Assembly: GCF_018271995.1 (NCBI RefSeq)
Contig: NZ_JAGUCO010000005.1
Span: 124,001-188,000, forward strand
Direction: 5' to 3'
Length of the DNA stretch: 64,000 nt
Origin: Carboxylicivirga linearis
GTDB lineage: Bacteria; Bacteroidota; Bacteroidia; Bacteroidales; Marinilabiliaceae
Shown: piece by piece, positions 23,260 through 33,615 of the stretch
Layout of the letters: each line of letters starts with the position of its first letter
Position numbering within the stretch: the stretch's first letter is position 1
The notes under the pieces: model-generated
Seen by the model: only the letters and a program-made list of their open reading frames with translations
Databases searched by the model: none
Told to the model about the DNA's origin: nothing
Translations under genes and position numbers: made by a program

Positions 23260-25683
23260 TTATTCTTTATTTTTTACATATTTCTCGAGCCATTGGTCTT
23301 GTTCCCATAATACATGAAGAACAGATTCGCGTGCTCGGTAACCATGACTTTCAGAAGGTAAGAGAACCAAACGTACAGTTGCTCCCAAACCTTTTAAAGC
23401 ATTAAAATATCTTTCACTCTGCATGGTGTAAGTGCCTGAATTATTATCTTCCTTACCATGAATAAGCAATAATGGATGTTTCATCTTGTCAGCATGCATA
23501 AATGGAGACATTTCGTAATAGATATTAGGCGCCTCCCAATAATTTCTTTCTTCGCTCTGAAAACCAAAGGGTGTAAGAGTTCGGTTATAGGCTCCGCTGC
23601 GGGCAATTCCAGCGGCAAATAAAACAGAATGGCTGAGTAGGTTGGCTGTCATAAATGCACCATAAGAATGGCCACCCACAGCAACCCGATTACGATCGAT
23701 ATATCCGTGTTCATCCAGGTAGTCGATGGCAGCTTTGGCATTACTTACCAATTGAGGGATAAATGAGTCATTGGGTTCTGTTTCTCCTTCACCAACTATA
23801 GGAAAGGAGGCGTCATCCAGAACAGCATAACCTTTCATTACCCAAAATATTGGTGATCCGTACCATGGGTAAATAAATTCATTAGGCGAAGTAGTAACTT
23901 GCGCTGCACTACTTTTATCTTTAAATTCGTCGGGATACGCCCACATTACCATAGGTAATCGTTCTTTATTATTAAAATCATAATCAGCCGGCAGATACAA
24001 TGTGCCTGATAATGGAAGGCTGTCTTCTCTTTGATAATGGATGATTTCTTTATTTACTCCGGCCAGACTTTTGAAAGGGTTTTCGAAATGGGTAATGGGC
24101 ATCGGAGATTTTCTGTTTTTAATATTTCGGAGGTAATAATTGGGATAATCGGTTGGAGACTGAACTCTGGTTAATATGAGTCCCTTACGAATGTCAATAA
24201 TTTTTGAGATGGTTTCTAAGTTATCTTTATTTTGAGCCTGAAATAGTCTGTTTTTCTTTTTGGTTTTCAGGTTCATTTTATCAATAAAGGGTTTTTGACC
24301 TTCATCTGAAAAACCATCGCCTTCGAGGTAAACGTAGCCTTTGTCGTATAGAAGAATATTCCGTTTGAATTCATTTTTTACCGTAATAAATGAACCCGGA
24401 TCATTGTATCTGTCTTGATAATTACGATCAAATAATATTTCAGGCCTCTGCTCAGCATTAGAAGGGTTGAAAATGTAGGTCTTAGTATTTCGGTTATTCC
24501 ACCAAAAGTCACGAGCAACGGCAATTTCATCGTTGCCCCAGGTGATACCCCAAAATCGATTCTTTACTTTTAATATTGATTTAGGTTCTTTATCAAAGGG
24601 TGCTTCCAATGTAAATACTTCATCGCGGTATTCAACTTCCTTTTCCGGATCTCCTTCATCCAATACTTCCGCCCAATAAATAGTAGATGGTTTATCGTTT
24701 CTCCATCCAAAGTCTCTCTTACCTTTTCTTTCTGCCATAAATCCTTGGGGAAGGTCTTCAATCAAAGGTACCTCTTCCAAGGTCTTTATTTTTTCTCCTT
24801 CTATTGTGTATAGCATGTAATCAGTGCTAAATCGATAATAAGGAACCAGATACGAGAATGGTTTTTTGATGACTGAGATAAGTACGTATTTTCCATTAGG
24901 CGACAGACTGATATTATTATAGATTGCGCTAGGGGCCCATACTTCAGAGGATCCGTCTAATCCTATAATATTTAGTTCCGATTGGGCTAAGGTAATAAAG
25001 TTTTGTTCGTCCGTTTTATCTTTCAATAAGTCCTGATAAGTTCGGTTTTGTGCTTTCTTACCATCATTGACAGATACTACTGGTCCGGTTGGTATAGCTG
25101 AACTCTTATCTATTAAATCCGGTCTGTTCTCGGGTAATGTTTTAGCCAGTAATCCTGAATTGTCTTTCAACCAGGTGAAAGGTGTTGTTCTTAAATTGCC
25201 ATTGATGATTTCTTCCGTCAAACGTTTTGCCTTCAGAGTATTTAAATCCAGATACCACAATTCGGTTCCCGATTGAGTAGTATTCGCAAATGCAAATTTA
25301 GTTTGATCGGGCGACCAACTGAAGTTTGATAACCTGGCATTATCGGGTAATCCGGTAACTTTCTGTGCATCTTTCGATCCTTTTTTAATCACTTCTAAAT
25401 TATTGTAAAAAGTAATTCTTGATGACATATTAGTAACAAGATTGGTTCTGATACCAGCCAGTTTTAATTCTTCTTCTGATAGTTCGGCAATGCTTTTATA
25501 TTGATTTCTATATATCAATATTACAATAGAAGCATCATCATTAGAGGTAGTTGATGGTGGTAAGGGAACATCTGCCAATTGTAATATTTCTTCTGATGGT
25601 TGTTGGTATTTGATATCAATCTGTGCAGTTGTTAGTATAAAGCCGCAAAAAACAAATAATGTTAATAGAAAAGTAATTCGCAT
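23260..25683 (-). CDS. S9-family prolyl-oligopeptidase-like serine peptidase (glutamyl endopeptidase-like)
   Basis: 807 residues with a Sec signal peptide ending near TTAQ. An N-terminal seven-bladed propeller (FSWSPDQTKFAFANT, NISLSPNGKYVLISV) is followed by a C-terminal alpha/beta hydrolase. The nucleophile is in GGHSYGAFMTANLL (Ser about 673), with LLIHGKEDNNSG (Asp) and PSESHGYRARES (His). The HSYGAFMTANLLSH elbow resembles plant chloroplast glutamyl endopeptidases, so cleavage after Glu is a reasonable guess. Likely periplasmic peptide degradation. Confidence 0.88.
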   Translation of the reverse strand: MRITFLLTLFVFCGFILTTAQIDIKYQQPSEEILQLADVPLPPSTTSNDDASIVILIYRNQYKSIAELSEEELKLAGIRTNLVTNMSSRITFYNNLEVIKKGSKDAQKVTGLPDNARLSNFSWSPDQTKFAFANTTQSGTELWYLDLNTLKAKRLTEEIINGNLRTTPFTWLKDNSGLLAKTLPENRPDLIDKSSAIPTGPVVSVNDGKKAQNRTYQDLLKDKTDEQNFITLAQSELNIIGLDGSSEVWAPSAIYNNISLSPNGKYVLISVIKKPFSYLVPYYRFSTDYMLYTIEGEKIKTLEEVPLIEDLPQGFMAERKGKRDFGWRNDKPSTIYWAEVLDEGDPEKEVEYRDEVFTLEAPFDKEPKSILKVKNRFWGITWGNDEIAVARDFWWNNRNTKTYIFNPSNAEQRPEILFDRNYQDRYNDPGSFITVKNEFKRNILLYDKGYVYLEGDGFSDEGQKPFIDKMNLKTKKKNRLFQAQNKDNLETISKIIDIRKGLILTRVQSPTDYPNYYLRNIKNRKSPMPITHFENPFKSLAGVNKEIIHYQREDSLPLSGTLYLPADYDFNNKERLPMVMWAYPDEFKDKSSAAQVTTSPNEFIYPWYGSPIFWVMKGYAVLDDASFPIVGEGETEPNDSFIPQLVSNAKAAIDYLDEHGYIDRNRVAVGGHSYGAFMTANLLSHSVLFAAGIARSGAYNRTLTPFGFQSEERNYWEAPNIYYEMSPFMHADKMKHPLLLIHGKEDNNSGTYTMQSERYFNALKGLGATVRLVLLPSESHGYRARESVLHVLWEQDQWLEKYVKNKE

Positions 25684-25808
25684 ATAGTGAAGTTTATTTG
25701 GTTATTCACCTCAATTTAATTGAATTAAATGAGAATTTCAATAAATAAATGCATGATGTATTTAAAGTAAGGAGAGAGTGAGTGCGTTGTAAGAATGGTT
25801 CTTATAAA

Positions 25809-25842
25809 ACAAAAGAGGTCGCCTTTCGACAACCTCTTTTTG
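25809..25842 (-). terminator. Terminator of the SprB-repeat protein gene
   Basis: AAAGAGGTcgcctttcgacAACCTCTTT with T/A runs on both sides; on the minus strand it lies 19 bases after the 930-residue gene. Confidence 0.75.
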
Positions 25843-25860
25843 AATCGGGAATTGTAATAC

Positions 25861-28653
25861 TTATCTAATTTTCATAAGCTTTCCTTGTAGAATTTCATCT
25901 CCACTAACCAATCGGTAAAAGAAGATGCTTTCCTGACTGTTTGATGGATGGAACTCAAAGTTGTAATAGGTGTTTTCTTCTACCGGACCTTCATACAGGC
26001 ATTCAACCAGATTTCCATAAATATCGTATATGCACAATGTAGCAAATGAGGCTTTTTTAGATATAAATTCTATTTGTGCAGCATCAGTAAAAGGATTAGG
26101 GTAGGAGCTACCAGTTATTGAGGAACCGTTTAAATAATCCTTAAATGAAACCTGATCGGTAGCAACGCATTGGGCCGACTTATAAGCTAATGTAAAGTCT
26201 CGCTGATAATCACCATCAGAACAGATTATATACACCAGGTTAAACTGATCGGGACTATTTCCAAAGTTGCTTATATCATCAACTTTAAATCCATAAATTC
26301 CAGTTGTTGGATCGGTTGAATTAGCTTCTACTTTCCAACCTTTTGAATTGTAAACCGATTTTACATATCCTTCCTTGACTTCAACTGTAAGATGTGAAAG
26401 ATCAAAACTGCATGATCCGTCTGTTTTAATAGTTAATGAATATTGATAGCAATTATCATCTATTTTTTTAATGTCGGTAGGTATAATTTCATAACATAAA
26501 TCACAGTTCTTATCACCGCCGCCATCAGGTATACTATCTGTTGGTGTTGAATCATCTATACTTTGACATGAGATTTGAACCGAATCAACTGCAGTACAAT
26601 TATCTGCGCTTGTGACTGAGAGTTTAATCCAGGTGCTACCTTCACCTGCTGAATAAGTGATTTCATCAGCTGTTTCTGAGTTGATTACCCATCCTTCATC
26701 AGAGAATGTCCATTCAAAGGAAGCCGCGTTATTGGTGAAAGCATATAGTAGATTTCCGGTAGATGAACAATCAGGCATAACATCAGGAGCAAGAATCTCA
26801 GCTGAGGCAAATTCAATTGATGTAATAGAAACAGTATGATGGGCAGAACAACCTATATCATCTGTTATCATTACTTCATAGTCTCCTTCTGTCAGATCAT
26901 TTCTGTTCATTGCCTCAGATCCATCGGACCAGACAACGGTATAGGGTGCAACCCCATTGACTATACTTATTACAGCAGATCCGTAGTTGTTGCTCTTACA
27001 GTTAGGTTGAGTAACTGTTATATTTGAACTAAGGTTAGCCTCTGGGCGTGTGACTAGGATACTATCCGTTTTATCACATCCATTGGCATCTACAACAGTA
27101 AACTCGTAATAGCCCGTTTGATCAACTGTATAGGAACCATCTACCTCTGCTTCATCTTTATAGTAGACATAAGGAGGAGTGCCTCCATTAGCTTTTAAAT
27201 CAATTATTATGCTTGAATCATTTTCGGTACAGCTGGCTCTCGAGAAAGAAGCATTTAGATTAATCTCGGCAGGCTCAGATATATTTATATATTTACGAAC
27301 TGTACACCCATTGGCATCTGAGATATCAGCCCAATACCAACCACCTTCTAAATCATCAATAGATAATTCCGTTGATCCGTCATTCCATTTGATTTCATAA
27401 GGGCCAGTTCCGTTATTAATAGTTAGTGTGGCACTTCCGGTTGCTTCACCATTGCATTCAGGGTTTAGGATAGAAGCAGAAGCTTCCAGTTTATTGATTA
27501 TTACATAGGATGACTTCTCGATTGAACAACCAACGGCATCGGTAATAATAACTTTATGCATTCCACTGGTAAGGTTAATTGCAGTAGCGGTTGTATCGCC
27601 ATTATCCCATAGATATGTGTAGGGTTCTTCACCTCCTGAAGGTGTAACTGTAAGGCTTCCTTCACCTTCCTGATGACATTCCAGTACATCGCTGGTTATG
27701 CTGGCACTCAGTGAGGTAATGCTTTGAACGTTATAATTAAACGTTTTAGCACAACCATTAGCATCGGAAACTATGAGTGAATATTGACCACTTTCCAGTT
27801 GATCCACTGAAGATGTGGAGGCACCATTACTCCATTCATAGCTATAAGGTTCAACTCCACCTGTTACTGTTACACTGATGGCGCCATCATTGAAGCCGCA
27901 ATTAGCATTAATAATGCTTGCTTTAGCTGATATGCCTTCCGGTTGATTAATCTGTGCTGATAAGGTTACGCTTTCCCCTGTAGCATCTGTAATGGTAACA
28001 TCATATGAACCTGCAACAACACCTTGTAAATCTTTTGTGGTTGCACCATTATTCCAAATATAAGTATAAGGTTCTGTTCCTTCGGTAATGGTTGTAATTA
28101 CCTGACCGTCTTCTGCACCGTTACATAAGATGTCGGTAGTTGTTAAAAATGCATCCAATGAAGAAGTTTCCGGTTCAATTTCTTCTGAAAATATACAAGT
28201 AGATGCTTTATAAACAACATCAAAGCCTGATTCAATAATACTTCTACATTCCTGATCAGTGTAGCAAACAGTATATTCTAGTGTGAATTTCCCTTCTGCT
28301 CCATCTTCGCCAAAGTCTTGGATGTCGTCAATTTTTATTCCCCAGATGCCTGTAGTTGGATCTTCAGAGTTGATTTCCATTGGCCATCCTTTTGAATTGC
28401 TTGCTGCACTAACTGTACCACAAGGAATTTCAATTGTAAGATGAGATAAAGCATGAATGCAATCATAAGCCGATACTTCTAGCTGTATAGTGGTACATGC
28501 ATCTTCATTTGTGATGGAGATCAGTTCTGTAGAAAAACAATTAATACATTCTTTTGTTAGATCTTCTGCACTGGCAGAGGTTGTCCAAAGCAATGAAAGA
28601 ATTGCAATAGACCAGGTTAGTTTGGTTATTACGTTTAGGTAATAATGTGTCAT
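25861..28653 (-). CDS. SprB-repeat surface protein with type IX secretion C-terminal domain
   Basis: 930 residues. A signal peptide (to ~29) is followed by a ~125-residue cysteine-containing domain (ECINCF, LSHLTIEIPCG, NSKGWPMEINSEDPTTGIWG). Then come six SprB-type repeats, each with a C near its start, EPYTYxWxNG-like core and ITDxxGC-like end, a PKD-like stretch, and a second copy of the first domain (CDLCYE, LSHLTVEVKEG, NSKGWKVEANSTDPTTGIYG). It ends in a T9SS C-terminal domain (SSYPNPFTD, IYDIYGNLV, GKLMKIR). Secreted through type IX and probably cell-attached; adhesion or gliding is inferred from SprB. Confidence 0.9.
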   Translation of the reverse strand: MTHYYLNVITKLTWSIAILSLLWTTSASAEDLTKECINCFSTELISITNEDACTTIQLEVSAYDCIHALSHLTIEIPCGTVSAASNSKGWPMEINSEDPTTGIWGIKIDDIQDFGEDGAEGKFTLEYTVCYTDQECRSIIESGFDVVYKASTCIFSEEIEPETSSLDAFLTTTDILCNGAEDGQVITTITEGTEPYTYIWNNGATTKDLQGVVAGSYDVTITDATGESVTLSAQINQPEGISAKASIINANCGFNDGAISVTVTGGVEPYSYEWSNGASTSSVDQLESGQYSLIVSDANGCAKTFNYNVQSITSLSASITSDVLECHQEGEGSLTVTPSGGEEPYTYLWDNGDTTATAINLTSGMHKVIITDAVGCSIEKSSYVIINKLEASASILNPECNGEATGSATLTINNGTGPYEIKWNDGSTELSIDDLEGGWYWADISDANGCTVRKYINISEPAEINLNASFSRASCTENDSSIIIDLKANGGTPPYVYYKDEAEVDGSYTVDQTGYYEFTVVDANGCDKTDSILVTRPEANLSSNITVTQPNCKSNNYGSAVISIVNGVAPYTVVWSDGSEAMNRNDLTEGDYEVMITDDIGCSAHHTVSITSIEFASAEILAPDVMPDCSSTGNLLYAFTNNAASFEWTFSDEGWVINSETADEITYSAGEGSTWIKLSVTSADNCTAVDSVQISCQSIDDSTPTDSIPDGGGDKNCDLCYEIIPTDIKKIDDNCYQYSLTIKTDGSCSFDLSHLTVEVKEGYVKSVYNSKGWKVEANSTDPTTGIYGFKVDDISNFGNSPDQFNLVYIICSDGDYQRDFTLAYKSAQCVATDQVSFKDYLNGSSITGSSYPNPFTDAAQIEFISKKASFATLCIYDIYGNLVECLYEGPVEENTYYNFEFHPSNSQESIFFYRLVSGDEILQGKLMKIR

Positions 28654-28822
28654 AAATAACGAGTTTGAGTGTATGCCGTTATACTCAAAAAAAAATGATT
28701 GGTTTCATTAATGTAAAGAATAGAGTTATTAACCGATTGTAAATTGTTGTTGGTCATAATTATTAGAGGTTTAAAAAAAGTAATATAAAAGCCTATCTAT
28801 TCTGCCATGCATGTTAATTTAT

Positions 28823-28830
28823 TATCTTTG
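28823..28830 (+). promoter_or_regulatory. -7 promoter box of the menFDB operon
   Basis: TATCTTTG ends 18 bases before the GTG at 28849, the same distance as in cvfB and the YejK-like gene. If used, the ATG at 28807 is not transcribed and GTG 28849 is the start. Confidence 0.5.
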
Positions 28831-28848
28831 TTTTCTAGTTTTTTTATA

Positions 28849-29961
28849 GTGAATACAGCACAATTAATAGATAAATTAAAGAGCTTTAATAAGGAAGGTG
28901 GAGACTCGGTTATATTGTACCGTTTACCTTTTACAGATAAGAAAGTACTTCAGCTTGGTAATGCTATGTCTATTACTAAGTTTGATAATAAAGTGCTTTC
29001 GAACGATGGTTTTATTATTCATCCATTTAATTCATCCTTCTATTCCTCTATTCGAGTGGATCAACTGGTTCATTATACTTATCAGGGAACATTATCCGGA
29101 CATGTATCAGAGCTGATTTTGCCAATTTTCGATATGAATTTAAAAGATGATAAGTGTATCAGTACCAGTTTTGAGGAATATCAGCAGCAATTTGAAAAGA
29201 TGTTTCACGCTTTGTCTGAAGAAGGCCTGAACAAGATAATATTGTCGAGGCTAAAAGCAACAGACTCTTTTGAAGTAAACAATGTTATAGATTTCTTTGA
29301 TGAACTGTGTACTCTTTATGCTCATGCATTTGTTTATGCTATAGTAACTCCTCAAACAGGTGTTTGGATAGGAGCCGGACCAGAACTTCTATTGGGAAAA
29401 ACTGCAGATCAATTACAAACAGTTTCTTTAGCCGGTACATTGCCTAATATGCCGGAATCGGAATGGAGTAAGAAAGAGTTAGTTGAGCAGAAAATGGTAA
29501 CTGATTATATGAAGGAAGTACTTGAAGCTTCGGGTATAGATGGATACAAAACTAAAGGGCCTTATACGGTTGAAGCCGGTCAGGTGAAACATTTACGAAC
29601 CGATTTTAGCTTTACAGCAGATAAGGTAAAGGGTGAGATATCCGATTTACTAATGAAATTGCATCCAACACCAGCTGTTTGCGGATTGCCAAAACAACAG
29701 GCTTTGGAGGTTATTGCTGAAGTAGAAAGTAATCGTCGTGAGTATTATGCAGGATTTTTAGGTCCAGTAAATAATAGTGATTTTTCGTTTTTTGTTAATA
29801 TCAGATGTTTGAAACTCACTCAGTCTCATGCAGCTTTGTATTTGGGTGGAGGATTAACCCGAGGCAGCGAGCTAAAGAAAGAGTGGGAAGAAACAGAGCT
29901 GAAAGGGCAAACCCTTTTGTCTGTATTGAAAAATGTAGCAAATTTGCAGGGATATGAGTAA
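28849..29961 (+). CDS. menF: Isochorismate synthase
   Basis: First committed step of classical menaquinone synthesis, chorismate to isochorismate. The C-terminal chorismate-binding domain shows LNKIILSRLKA, VSLAGTLPN, KHLRTDFSF, LHPTPAVCGLPK and YYAGFLGPVNNSDFSFFVNIRC. About 370 residues from GTG 28849; the upstream ATG 28807 is the alternative start but would precede the promoter box. The stop overlaps menD by 8 bases, showing a tight operon menF-menD-menB. Confidence 0.92.
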   Translation: MNTAQLIDKLKSFNKEGGDSVILYRLPFTDKKVLQLGNAMSITKFDNKVLSNDGFIIHPFNSSFYSSIRVDQLVHYTYQGTLSGHVSELILPIFDMNLKDDKCISTSFEEYQQQFEKMFHALSEEGLNKIILSRLKATDSFEVNNVIDFFDELCTLYAHAFVYAIVTPQTGVWIGAGPELLLGKTADQLQTVSLAGTLPNMPESEWSKKELVEQKMVTDYMKEVLEASGIDGYKTKGPYTVEAGQVKHLRTDFSFTADKVKGEISDLLMKLHPTPAVCGLPKQQALEVIAEVESNRREYYAGFLGPVNNSDFSFFVNIRCLKLTQSHAALYLGGGLTRGSELKKEWEETELKGQTLLSVLKNVANLQGYE

Positions 29962-31645
29962 ACCTGTTTCCGAGAAGAAAGTTGTAAAGACTTTAGTAGA
30001 TATATGTTTGGCAGAAGGATTAAAAGAAGTGGTTATTTCACCGGGGTCGAGAAATGCTCCCTTAACCATTACTTTTGCTGCCCATCCTGAATTTAATTGT
30101 TATAGTGTGGTTGATGAACGTAGTGCAGGTTTTTTTGCATTAGGTATTGCTCAACAAACTCAAAAACCTGTTGCTTTGGTTTGTACCAGTGGCTCGGCTT
30201 TATTGAATTATGCTCCGGCACTTTCAGAAGCTTACTATCAGAATATTCCTCTTGTGGTTATTAGTGCTGACAGACCAATGGAATGGATTGATCAAGGCGA
30301 TGGTCAAACAATCCGTCAGGTAGGGGCGCTTGATAATGTGGTTAAATATTCTTGTAATATACCTACCTACCTAGAGCAGAATGATTGGTATGTTAAGCGA
30401 TTGGTAAGTGAGGCTTTTTATCATTGCATGAACAGAAAGGCAGGACCGGTACATATTAATATGCCTTTGCGAGAGCCTTTATATGGTAAAACTGTGCATC
30501 CCGAGGATGAGATCAGAATAATTCAGCAATATAAAGCTGATTACCGATTGTCGGCCCCTCAGATTGATGAGCTCAAGACTGTTTGGAATCATTCAGATGG
30601 TATTTTGATAGTGGTTGGTTCACAAACGCCCAATGAAGCTTTTCAGGGAATAGTGGATCAATTTTCTGATTTTGAACAGGTGGTGGTATTAACTGAAGTC
30701 GGTTCAAACACAAAAGGAGAGCATATTGTTGGTGGAATCGATAAGGTAGTTTCAACCATCACAGAAGAAGAGGTGTATTTTTTTAAACCTAATCTTCTGA
30801 TAACGATGGATGGAGCCGTGGTTTCTAAGATGGTGAAGAAATTTCTTCGTAGGTATCCGGCTAAGCATCATTGGCATCTTAGCTCTGTAAACCGACACTT
30901 AGATACCTATAAGCAATTATCTGCGTCTATTGAGTTAGAGCCATTAGATTTTTTTCAGCAGTTACTACCACATATTGAATCAGTAAAAAGTCGTTATAAA
31001 ACAACCTGGATTAACAGGAGAGAACGTTCAGAGAATCATCATAAAGAATACCTGGAAAAGGTGCCATGGAGTGATTTGAAAGTGTTTGAGAAGTTGCAGG
31101 AGATTCTGCCAGATGATTATTCAGTTCAATGGGGAAATAGCTCAACCATACGATATGCACAACTATTTGATGGTTTTCAGAAATATGAATCGTATTGCAA
31201 CCGTGGTACAAGTGGTATAGATGGATGTACCAGTACGGCTGTTGGTGCTTCTTTTATTACTGATAAACCTACTTTACTGGTGAGCGGTGATCTGTCATTT
31301 TTATATGATAGTAATGGATTATGGAATCAATACCTCAAACCAAACCTGCGAATATTGGTTGTTAACAATGGAGGAGGTGGAATCTTTCGCTTTATTCCAG
31401 GGCCGTCAGATACGGAGGAGCTGGAAACTTTTTTCGAAGCTAAACATGAAATCAATGTAAAGCCATTGGCAGAAATGTATGGTTTGAATTACCTTTTTGC
31501 TGATGATGAAGAAAGTTTGGTTAATGGATTGCAAGAGCTATTTAAAGAGAGTGATAAGGTTATTATTTTAGAAGTAAAAACACCTAACAAAGAAAGTGCC
31601 GGGGTGTTAAAATCATATTTTAAACGCTTAAAAGAAGAATTATGA
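29954..31645 (+). CDS. menD: 2-succinyl-5-enolpyruvyl-6-hydroxy-3-cyclohexene-1-carboxylate synthase
   Basis: ThDP-dependent enzyme that joins isochorismate and 2-oxoglutarate. The N-terminal [13 protein letters not shown] and [16 protein letters not shown] (catalytic Glu in the first domain), [20 protein letters not shown] and the ThDP motif [14 protein letters not shown] with [14 protein letters not shown] are diagnostic. 563 residues is normal. It overlaps menF by 8 bases and menB by 4 bases, so translational coupling is expected. Confidence 0.95.
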   Translation: MSKPVSEKKVVKTLVDICLAEGLKEVVISPGSRNAPLTITFAAHPEFNCYSVVDERSAGFFALGIAQQTQKPVALVCTSGSALLNYAPALSEAYYQNIPLVVISADRPMEWIDQGDGQTIRQVGALDNVVKYSCNIPTYLEQNDWYVKRLVSEAFYHCMNRKAGPVHINMPLREPLYGKTVHPEDEIRIIQQYKADYRLSAPQIDELKTVWNHSDGILIVVGSQTPNEAFQGIVDQFSDFEQVVVLTEVGSNTKGEHIVGGIDKVVSTITEEEVYFFKPNLLITMDGAVVSKMVKKFLRRYPAKHHWHLSSVNRHLDTYKQLSASIELEPLDFFQQLLPHIESVKSRYKTTWINRRERSENHHKEYLEKVPWSDLKVFEKLQEILPDDYSVQWGNSSTIRYAQLFDGFQKYESYCNRGTSGIDGCTSTAVGASFITDKPTLLVSGDLSFLYDSNGLWNQYLKPNLRILVVNNGGGGIFRFIPGPSDTEELETFFEAKHEINVKPLAEMYGLNYLFADDEESLVNGLQELFKESDKVIILEVKTPNKESAGVLKSYFKRLKEEL

Positions 31646-32463
31646 GTGCATTAAACTGGACTTCAGTTAAGGAGTTTGAAGATATAATATTTGAATTTGC
31701 CGATGGAATTGCAAAAATTACCATCAATCGACCAAAGGTATATAATGCCTTTCGTCCTAAGACTGTCAATGAGCTAATTGAGGCTTTTGATATTTGTCGA
31801 GAACGTCAGGATGTGGGAGTAGTAGTTTTAACCGGAACAGGAGATAAGGCCTTTTGTTCGGGTGGAGATCAAAACGTAAAAGGGTACGGTGGTTATATTG
31901 ATGATGATGGTGTGCCCAGATTAAATGTTCTGGATCTCCACAAAAGAATTCGTTCAATGCCTAAACCGGTGGTTGCTATGGTGAATGGTTATGCTATCGG
32001 TGGTGGTCACGTATTACACGTGGTATGTGATTTAACCATTGCTTCTGATAATGCTATTTTTGGTCAAAGTGGGCCTAAAGTAGGTAGTTTTGACGGTGGT
32101 TTCGGATCATCTTATCTGGCTCGTCATGTTGGTCAGAAGAAAGCTCGTGAAATCTGGTTTCTTTGCAAACAATATTCAGCTCAGGAAGCTGAAGATATGG
32201 GCCTAGTGAACCGTGTAGTGCCATTGGATGAATTAGAGGAAGCCACTATTGAATGGTGTAAAATAATGCTTCAACGTAGCCCTATGGCATTACGTATGAT
32301 TAAGCGCGGTTTAAATGCCGAGTTAGACGGTCAGACTGGTATTATGGAAATGGCGGGTGATGCAACCTTAATGTTTTACCTGATGGAAGAAGCTCAGGAA
32401 GGACGTAAAGCTTTTCTGGAGAAAAGAGATCCTGAATTTCAGAAATTCCCTAAGTTCCCTTGA
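31642..32463 (+). CDS. menB: 1,4-dihydroxy-2-naphthoyl-CoA synthase
   Basis: Crotonase-fold enzyme closing the naphthoquinone ring from o-succinylbenzoyl-CoA. Characteristic segments are [36 protein letters not shown] (oxyanion), [21 protein letters not shown] and [21 protein letters not shown]. 273 residues fits. It is the last gene of the cluster here; menC, menE and menA are not in the window. REP-like repeats begin within 15 bases of its stop. Confidence 0.95.
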   Translation: MSALNWTSVKEFEDIIFEFADGIAKITINRPKVYNAFRPKTVNELIEAFDICRERQDVGVVVLTGTGDKAFCSGGDQNVKGYGGYIDDDGVPRLNVLDLHKRIRSMPKPVVAMVNGYAIGGGHVLHVVCDLTIASDNAIFGQSGPKVGSFDGGFGSSYLARHVGQKKAREIWFLCKQYSAQEAEDMGLVNRVVPLDELEEATIEWCKIMLQRSPMALRMIKRGLNAELDGQTGIMEMAGDATLMFYLMEEAQEGRKAFLEKRDPEFQKFPKFP

Positions 32464-32477
32464 TAGAGTATTATTAT

Positions 32478-32560
32478 TGAATTAAGAAATTCATAACCAA
32501 TTACTCCTCGATAGGAATCGAGGAGTAGACTGTCCTTCGTTTTCTAACAATGGGGAAGGG
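32478..32560 (+). repeat. REP-like repeat, copy A
   Basis: Begins TGAATTAAGAAATTC, followed by the hairpin ACTCCTCGAT-agga-ATCGAGGAGT (32503-32526) and a weaker second hairpin (CCTTCGT...GGGAAGGG). Same layout as copy C. It lies between menB and the DUF4377/META gene. Confidence 0.75.
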
Positions 32561-32591
32561 AATTGTCAATTTATATTGATGATTGTTTTGT

Positions 32592-32640
32592 TGAATAAGA
32601 AATTAATGAATTTTGATCCCTCGATTCCTGTCGAGGGATA
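32592..32640 (+). repeat. REP-like repeat, copy B (variant)
   Basis: Flank TGAATAAGAAATTAATGAAT and hairpin ATCCCTCGA-ttcctg-TCGAGGGAT (32616-32639), a diverged member of the family abutting the end of the DUF4377/META gene. Confidence 0.6.
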
Positions 32641-32643
32641 GTT

Positions 32644-33327
32644 TCAATCTATTCTTCTGGCTTCAATTACAACTTCTTTATCCTTAAACAGTAGTAAGCT
32701 GTTGTTGAATTTGTAATACGATGTTGCAGATTGCAATGCTTTAAGATATGCATCTTCAGTTTTTTGATTTTTGCAATACATCTCTGTACTAATTATTTGA
32801 CTAAAAGTAATTCCATTCCAGTCATTCGTTTTCTTTAGTTTCCCATTGTAATAATTGCAGGCTGCCTGACCCATAAAGGTCATTTTTGTTGTGTTAAGTT
32901 CTAATGTTTGAGGTGTATTTTTGGTAAGTGTATTATTCACTTTTATAATTCCGTAAATATCATATAGCATATTAAAGTCCTGCTCCACTTGTCTTTGTTC
33001 CAATATTTCTACTAACTCATAATTCAGGGAAGAACTGTCTGCTGGCGGATTGTCAATTTTCGTCTCTTTTACTTTAATTATATATGTCTGTCCCCATAAG
33101 TGTTCAAAGCCTTTAATGGACTGATAGAAATATTGCCAGGGATTTTCCATTTTAGTCTTTACTAAAAGGCAAGTCATTGGGCCAACTCCTTCACAAGGTA
33201 CTTTAACCGGAGCAATGTAGTAGGTTTTTATAATAGTTGAAGAAAGGTCATTAATGTTGCTTTTCCTTTTTGATGTCTGGCATGAAGGTAGAATGGCTAT
33301 CAATAAGATGACTAAGTAATTTTTCAT
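32644..33327 (-). CDS. DUF4377 plus META domain lipoprotein
   Basis: 227 residues with lipobox (AILPSCQ, Cys about 16). The N-terminal half has the DUF4377 pattern (YYIAPVKVPCEGVGPMTCLLVK, WQYFYQSIKGFEHLWGQTYII). The C-terminal half is META-like (MTFMGQAACNYYNGKLKK, then ISTEMYCKNQKTEDAYLKAL). META domains occur in heat-shock lipoprotein HslJ and secreted proteins; role unknown, possibly envelope stress. The gene is boxed in by REP copies A/B downstream and C upstream. Confidence 0.8.
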   Translation of the reverse strand: MKNYLVILLIAILPSCQTSKRKSNINDLSSTIIKTYYIAPVKVPCEGVGPMTCLLVKTKMENPWQYFYQSIKGFEHLWGQTYIIKVKETKIDNPPADSSSLNYELVEILEQRQVEQDFNMLYDIYGIIKVNNTLTKNTPQTLELNTTKMTFMGQAACNYYNGKLKKTNDWNGITFSQIISTEMYCKNQKTEDAYLKALQSATSYYKFNNSLLLFKDKEVVIEARRID

Positions 33328-33403
33328 AGTTAAGAGTTTTTATAAAGATAACCTAGCATGTTAATCTTTGCAAAAAGAATGAAGGAAATGAAATGTAGTT
33401 TAA

Positions 33404-33480
33404 TGAATTAAGAAATTCATAAGCAATTCCTCCTCGATAGGAATCGAGGAGGAGACTGCCCTTCGTTTCCTAACGAAGGG
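33404..33480 (+). repeat. REP-like repeat, copy C
   Basis: TGAATTAAGAAATTC flank, then CCTCCTCGAT-agga-ATCGAGGAGG and a second hairpin CCCTTCGTTtcctAACGAAGGG. It lies 135 bases before the RAYT start. Compensatory change relative to copy A (stem A-T replaced by C-G) shows the hairpin is preserved. Confidence 0.78.
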
Positions 33481-33615
33481 TAAATGGTTGGTCAATTCTT
33501 ATTGATGTTTAATTATTAAATAGAAATAAGCTTGTTTGGTGGCTAAATTGTAGATGAGTAGTATGATAAGTGTGTGTAGTTGCTAAAGTAAGTTATAAAT
33601 ATTATTTTCACTTCT

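Noticed and set aside
26657-27400. Plus-strand frames opposite the SprB-repeat gene
   Set aside because: Antisense shadows of a repeat-rich gene, with no recognisable product.
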